Shown piece after piece: positions 57,862-64,000 of a stretch of 64,000 bases of DNA. Every line of letters starts with the position of its first letter. Position 1 is the stretch's first letter. The stretch is from Phorcus lineatus (taxonomy: Eukaryota; Mollusca; Gastropoda; Trochida; Trochidae). Made by a program: the position numbers and the translations under genes. The stretch spans positions 22,458,304 to 22,522,303 of the forward strand of contig OV121090.1 in assembly GCA_921293015.1 (NCBI GenBank). The letters are read 5' to 3'. The notes beneath the pieces are model-generated. The model did no database searches, had not been told where the DNA came from, and saw only the letters and a program-made list of their open reading frames with translations.

Positions 57862-60800
57862 CTTGCATCGATCATTCAAGTATACGATTTGATTGAGATC
57901 ATACCTTAAATCGAAATTTTGCTAGAAACATTTAATCCCAGGTCGTGAGACTTGTAAAAGTGATCAAACCAGGACTCCTGTGTTGTAAAACGTGGTTTCA
58001 CAAACATCATTTGGCAGGCGAAATTCTAATCAGTGTTTCCATTTTTATTCAAAGCTTCTAATGGGTCCAAAACAGTGTAATATGACGACTCTTAACAGTA
58101 TCATTAATGCTGATAACTCTTTAGATCATTCGGGTACTCCCCAAAAAAGTTTAACATTTAATGCACAATAAACTTTATATTTGGGATGTAAGTACTAAGT
58201 AAGTTAGCTCCGCGTCGTGGTTTAGACTACAACTTTAACGACTGAACAACAGACTCTCGCGCTCTAACTATAACTATTTAAACTATAAAAGTTTAAGAAT
58301 ACAGTACTTAGTTCTCTTATTACGATGACATTTTGAGTAAGTTACATAAAAGGGTAAATTTAGACTTTACATCATTACAGGAACGATAACAAAAACATAA
58401 AAAGCTAGCAGTACCTACTGGAGAAAGTTCTTAATGCCTTCCAGATATTCCGTAATTTTATTTCACATTTCATTTTATTTTTGACTGTCTGAACTTAAGC
58501 GAAAATTGACAGATATGTTGACCAATGATCATTGTTTAACCATAACACCCTTTAGAAGTGTACCTATGACATGGTGTCTTACTTTCTTTATATTAAGATT
58601 ATTCATTTTAAAAACGAAATATTTCCAATTAAATAGTTATAACAAATACAGTATTCCAAAAGTAAATGCATTTAAACGAAGGTTCAACAGCTGATGGATT
58701 TAAAGCCTTTTAAACAAGAAATATCAGTGATTTGTGAAGCACTTGAGTTTTTACAAAAATAGAAAATGTTAAGTGGTAACTTGCTTTGCAGATAAATTCA
58801 TTGATTATAAATGTCACCAAAAGCCATACACAAACCATCACGTTAATCAAAACTATGAGGTCCCCTGAAAGCAGTCATAATATGCAGAACATAAGCATGA
58901 AATAGGCAAATTAAATAATATAGTTCGGATGATATTTGTTGTTTACGGCAAAACTTTCCTATCGTGGAAATACTAATTTTCAATTTATGTTAATTACTCT
59001 AATTAGTCTCATCTTATACTTCAAAGGAACACCAATCACTGATACCGAATCGAGAGAAACAAATTGCTCTTACAGTGTGACAACTACTTTAGTGGATAAT
59101 TAAGTCAAGTTTATGATATCGAGTTGACAGTTATAAAGCTTTTATTACAAGGGAGACGTATATACTTTGAACATAAAACTGTTACCGGGTGATAATTAAC
59201 AGAAATGTTAAGAAAACAGACAGTTGCTATAATAACCAAATCAAAATAGTGCAGTGTCTTGGTTCAAAGAAATTGATATACAAGACGGATAGGACAGGAT
59301 AGGTGAGTGTTAAAACCATGACTCCGGGACTCAAGTATTGGAACTACTCATGGAACAATTAAAGCATGTAATGTAATATACATACAAAGAATATGGAATA
59401 CTGAATCATAATATGACTATGACGATCATTTTTATTTGGTTAATAGAACAATTTATGATTACGGTTAAACAAGCAATCAATAACGTTTGCAAAATCTATT
59501 CATGGTCTATTTTCTTGTGGAGTGTTTATTCAGTAACAGATTGCTACCAACTTACTATTTTGATTCGAGACGGAATGCAAGCTCATAATAAGCGTGCAAG
59601 ATTTCAAAGGCTACAAGCAGGCATATCAATGTCAGATAGGCAGCAGCATATATACCAGGCACAGCAGAGCATTGGACTCGGCACACCTGCGCTGTCGGAT
59701 TGATTATCAGATGAAAAAGAGCCGTCAATCCATGGTAGTGTGTCAGTTGGGCAGTGTTATACAAACATGAAGGATGAGGCTTTTAATACGATATGAAACA
59801 GTGTTCTAGGGACACTGGAATCCCAGGGCAAGGACAGTAATTCAGACAGTAGGAGATCTTGATATTCCTACCACCTGCGAGTTGAACTGAAGATGAAAGA
59901 GACATTATATATGCAGGAAAGTTGAATATAGTAGTGTGTTAGTCGGTCAAATGCTGGATAAGTAGGCGGGTATAGACTCAGTTACGAAAAACCATGAGAG
60001 ATAGATAAAGCGCACACCAGATCGTCTTTTTATCTGCCAGTATCGTTTAGATGATAGGGGGGTGGGTGAGATGCATTCTAACCACCAACAGTATTAAACG
60101 ATGAGTCACAAATGTTCTTTGTTCAAAGAAATAATGTTCTCAAACACACTGCACCTCATGATAATGGGCATTAATGTTTTTAATGTTCTTCACGAATCAA
60201 AGACCTTTCAATGTTAAATGTCAGTTAATCAGAGGGGATCCGTAAATGAATGTTGAACATTTGACAATTTATTTATAAAACCACCTCACCTTAATCTCGC
60301 CCCTATTTAATCTAAGATATGACTGTGTATAAACCTTTTTCTAATAACAAGATTATGATTTTTGACATTTCTATTTTGGCTATGAAATAGTGAACATGAT
60401 CTGTGATTCTTAAGAGTGCATTTGTTTAACCATCTTTTTATAGTTGTAAAAGTACATTTAGACCTTAATTATTTTGACATTTGGATACAATACGTTTTGC
60501 GAACATCGTGGTATATAAAAAAATTTTTTTTACATATAATCTTTATGAAATTAGACCGCTGTTAAAAATCGAAGGAATGAAGTTTGATAAATTGTGTGTA
60601 ATGTTACTCAACAACTACATTATAAAGAGTTTGAAGGGAATTTTAGAAAGACATTCCAGTCAACAAATCCAACAGCACCAATGGGTTGACGTTCGGAGGA
60701 GAACATCATTCCCTGCTTATTTAAAGAAGATTTAAAGTTGAAACAATCGTCTGTCGCATTTGTTGAATATCATATTCAAATGACACAAATTACACAATAA

Positions 60801-61620
60801 ACGTAAAACGATTGCATCTATCTAAACTTTTATATATTTACGTCTATTTGATATGAATTTCATTTATTTTATTTCATTTTGATTACATATCCAGTATTGA
60901 TACATAAATTATTGATTTGTAATCATTAATGTTCGAATTGTAAGTTAATCAGCAATAACATCTAAGAGGTTATTACTGGAACGATTAAAGCCATAGCTAG
61001 TAGATTCAATTTAATCACCCCCCTTAGATGATTCAATAATGATAAAGCTTTCTAAAAGAGTCAATTGCTGGTTATATTTTCTTAATTCTTAAGTCTCATC
61101 ACTCATGTGTATGCAAACAACAAAAAAGGAGAAAAAGTTGGAGAAAAATCAACTCTTTACATATGAAATGAAAAACAATCCTTTACTGAAAACTTGACAG
61201 ATTGTCAACAGAAGAAAAACAGATTTACCTTGTTACATGAAATTAGCTTCATTTGCAGTGAAGAGGGAAGAATATTGTTTGATCAATGATAAGAAGCTTG
61301 TTTCCATGCATTTCGTGACACTTAATATGATGTTTGTTAATCTGCCTTCAGCATGCTGTGGCGGCAACAGTATTCTCCCTGTTTCTACAGTGAACAGGAT
61401 ATGCAGGAGCCCCTGAAACCCAAAGGCACTCCTAATGACCTTTAGAGTAATTTTGTGTGAAAGAAATGCATGCGTTTTCTATCCCTAGATGTACAGCGTT
61501 GTGTTAAGATTTATAAGTGGAAACTGTCTCCCTTTGGTTACAAAAGTTTTAAAGGCACCAAAGTACTTTTCAATATTTAATTTGTTAAAACTTTCTTAAA
61601 TATACATTATATATATATAT
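57862..61620. other. Intergenic, nothing recognised
   Basis: AT-rich noncoding DNA. The 96-codon ATG-started ORF at 59413-59703 has a hydrophobic start and a Gln-rich end but no recognisable domain. It is opposed by a 69-codon ORF on the other strand and I do not call it a gene. The 84-codon ORF at 60481 is likewise unsupported. Confidence 0.5.
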
Positions 61621-61634
61621 TCTTAAGAGGATGA

Positions 61635-61694
61635 GTGAGTGAGTGAGTTATTGTTTAACGCCGCTTGAGCAATATTTCAGCCATTAGCGGCGTG
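61635..61694 (+). mobile_element. 60-bp GTGA-repeat/hairpin element with 14-bp target-site duplication
   Basis: TCTTAAGAGGATGA is repeated exactly at 61621-61634 and 61695-61708. Between the copies lie GTGAGTGAGTGAG, then ATTGTTTAACGCCGCTT, AGCAATATTTCAGCC and AGCGGCGT. ACGCCGCT and AGCGGCGT can pair as an 8-bp stem. The (GAGT)n + ACGCCGC + AGCAATATT pattern resembles an abundant repeat I associate with abalone and related gastropods, where it is usually longer. Confidence 0.75.
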
Positions 61695-61804
61695 TCTTAA
61701 GAGGATGAATCCTCTACTTAATTAACCTGATATTATTCATTACAACAATAATATGGCACTATCAAGCAAACCTTTATGCAGTGATTTAACGGTTGATCTA
61801 GCTC

Positions 61805-62263
61805 CATTTTCTCCCCACAGAGGTAGCTCCGTCTTCAATTCCTATACAACCTCTGTCTTAATACTAAGGTTTCTCGGACATCAGGTAGTTCCCCCTACCG
61901 GCGCAATATTGCAACTTAAACTACCTGGCAATATTTCAGCCAATGAAAACACCGAATGCATGAATACCATATTTGTTGTCACATATGCCTATGCAATGAT
62001 GCAGTCGCATAATGGGGCGTAGGTGTTCTGTAAAGACGACTCAAAGTGCAACGTGCATATTCGAATTAAGCTTAGCTTTTGGAAAGCTAACGAAAATAAC
62101 TTAGGCGATTTGAAAGATAAATTTTGAAACGGCGTCACTGATTGCACAACTAACTTTGATTGCATCCAATCAGCGTTCTACATTTCGTGTCCGAGAAACC
62201 TTCGTATTAAGACAGATGTGGTATAGAAATTTATGACGGAGATACCTTTGTTGGGAGAGAATG
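61805..62263. mobile_element. ~460-bp MITE, copy 3
   Basis: It is flanked by CATTTTCTCC and its near-inverse GGGAGAGAATG. The terminal inverted repeats are about 70 bp (AGGTAGCTCCGTC, TTCCTATACAACCTCTGTC, TTAATACTAAGGTTTCTCGG and inverse). It is in reverse orientation to the copy at 23236-23694 and shares its interior. It is the most complete copy of the three. No convincing target-site duplication was identified. Confidence 0.82.
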
Positions 62264-64000
62264 GGTTAACTCGTGTCACAGCTGCTTTTATTGATTAAAA
62301 GCGAAAAGAACACGATACTGTGTCTTCTTATGAATGTCCATTCATTTTAAACAGGCAACGACGAATTACCTAAAGGAAATTACTTTAGAGTTGTTCTAAA
62401 TAAAAATAATGTAAATGAAAACTTTAGTCCTAGCTACATCAATATACATCATACGTGGTGAACAAAATGTAATAAAAGCAAGAGATAATGACAAATAGAA
62501 ATGTCAAGAAAGGAAATGTTTTTGTGATAAAAAAAAAATTAATAACTTAAAATTTCTTCATTATTCCTGTCTTTATTGAAGGCTACTAAAGTGACCGCCA
62601 CTTGAAAGTATATAGTTTTAAATTTGAATTTTTAAAAATATAGATAGTTTTAATTACCTACTTATATCCGAGGAATATCCATTGATCAAAAGTATGCTAA
62701 CTGATTTGTACCTAAAATCACAAAAAAAATCATGTTAAACAACACTTTTATGATGTACACCAAACATATCATAAGTTTTTGCTATACTAATTTCGTGCTG
62801 TGGAATTATCCTCTGAACATCTTCATGCAACGAAAAGAAAAACATCTACCTCGGATTGAACGTGGCATAATTCACTCACTTTCATTGAGTCGATGCAGCA
62901 AAATTGTTAGAAAGATACTTATTATTTACTTTACAGATTTGCCTCGTGATAATTTTGTAATGATCTTATAGTAATAATTAGTATTCTCATTACCAATATA
63001 CATGTACATGTTCTTAACTATCGTGTTGTTTTTTCAGCACATCTAGCCAAGCGGTGTCTTAGTCCAGTGCTAAATTGAATGACACTTTGTTAATATCGCC
63101 TATTCAGTTATCAAATTAAGCCAATTAACAATTAAACTTGTAGATATGGCAAGGACACTTAAAATTGTTAATTCTCAATGGTAGATTAAATGATTGGCTT
63201 CCAAATGGACACACTAATATTATTTAAAACCGAAAATCCTTCCGAATCTAATCTCTTATCACGAATTGAATTTTTCACTGTTTTCAAAGATCAGTGGAAT
63301 AAAAGTCATACAAAATAAAGAAAACCGGCTGGACGAATAGATAGACACCTTCTTACTAAAAATGCAAATTATTAGTAACCTAGTCCAAGATCCATAACAA
63401 ACATTTAAATCATACTGACAAAAGCAAAACGTGCAGAGAGAAATTGATATGGTAAAGATACATTAAAAACCTCTTTACGCTAGCCTTGAAGCCTCTTTTG
63501 TTATACAAATTTTATATATTATCAAGAAAGTAATTAAACCACCCACATAGATTTCAAAGAGTACATGTACATTAGAGAAAAATTCTGTATGTATTAAGGG
63601 ATATATCGTATGTTGATTGGTCAAATATGTTGCAATGGTTCTTAAGCGGTATTATCAGTTCCTGAAATTTACTATTCTAATGTGTAATGGAGTAACATGA
63701 ATTGGCGGTAATTACGAAATGTGATTATTTATACTATTATTCAATTGTCAAAATTTAGGGTTAAGAGTGTTAGTCAGCTTTCGTCCTAACTAATCTAAAT
63801 GTTACTATAGCGCTGTCATAGTGTAACTTTAAATAAAAGTGCAGTTATATGACAACCTTTTTCACAAAATTATCCACTTTAAACAAATGAGATGTCTTTA
63901 AAATTGTTGCGGAGTAACTGTAGAGGGTTTAAGTTTCAAATGCAAGATGTGGTTTTGTTTATGTAGTGGCTGAATGCTGAGCTATAATGCAAGACGTCAG
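62264..64000. other. AT-rich intergenic, nothing recognised
   Basis: No gene, RNA or repeat could be supported. The 79-codon ORF at 62732 has no recognisable signature. Confidence 0.5.

Noticed and set aside
59413..59703. 96-codon ATG-started ORF with hydrophobic N-terminus
   Set aside because: No recognisable family, an opposing ORF on the other strand, and no nearby poly(A) or other support.

Overview
The window looks like gene-poor intergenic DNA from a marine mollusc, most likely a gastropod. The evidence for this is AT-rich noncoding sequence with eukaryotic poly(A) signals, five copies of one tRNA-headed SINE, a (GTGA)n + 'AACGCCGCTT...AGCGGCGT' element of a kind I associate with vetigastropod genomes, many short inverted-repeat transposons, and an env-bearing chromodomain Ty3/gypsy-type retroelement. 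The organism call is inference from repeat character. No rRNA, functional tRNA or CRISPR array was seen.

Layout. (1) 1-12.8 kb: three diverged, same-orientation copies of a noncoding unit of about 4.4 kb, interrupted in unit 1 by a TTAA-flanked transposon and followed by a SINE. Unit 2 carries internal tandem duplications. (2) 15.4-17.5 kb: the only convincing cellular gene, a single-exon 608-residue rhodopsin-like GPCR with a signal peptide and a long Ser/Thr-rich ectodomain. A perfect CRE octamer lies upstream and an AATAAA downstream. (3) 17.5-46.5 kb: no gene recognised. It holds a second TTAA transposon with the same termini as the first, hairpin and CRE-rich elements, a tail-to-tail pair of 450-bp-class MITEs, SINE fragments, and two related DNA transposons, one of which carries an internal tandem repeat. 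(4) 46.5-57.4 kb: a composite retroelement on the minus strand. It has two nearly identical 1.79-kb direct repeats (LTR-like), an intact envelope-type ORF, and only the chromodomain tail of Pol. Gag, protease, RT, RNase H and the integrase core are absent. Its upstream repeat is split by a 3.1-kb DNA transposon whose ends are chains of perfect palindromes. (5) 57.4-64 kb: one SINE, a 60-bp element with 14-bp target-site duplications, one more MITE and unannotated AT-rich DNA.

Apart from the GPCR the window is a layered record of transposition: old diverged tandem units, then TTAA/MITE/SINE insertions, then a young retroelement, then a still younger palindrome-ended transposon inside it. The two most unusual items are that palindrome-ended transposon and the env-only retroelement, whose env lacks a usable ATG and is preceded by a splice-acceptor-like site.
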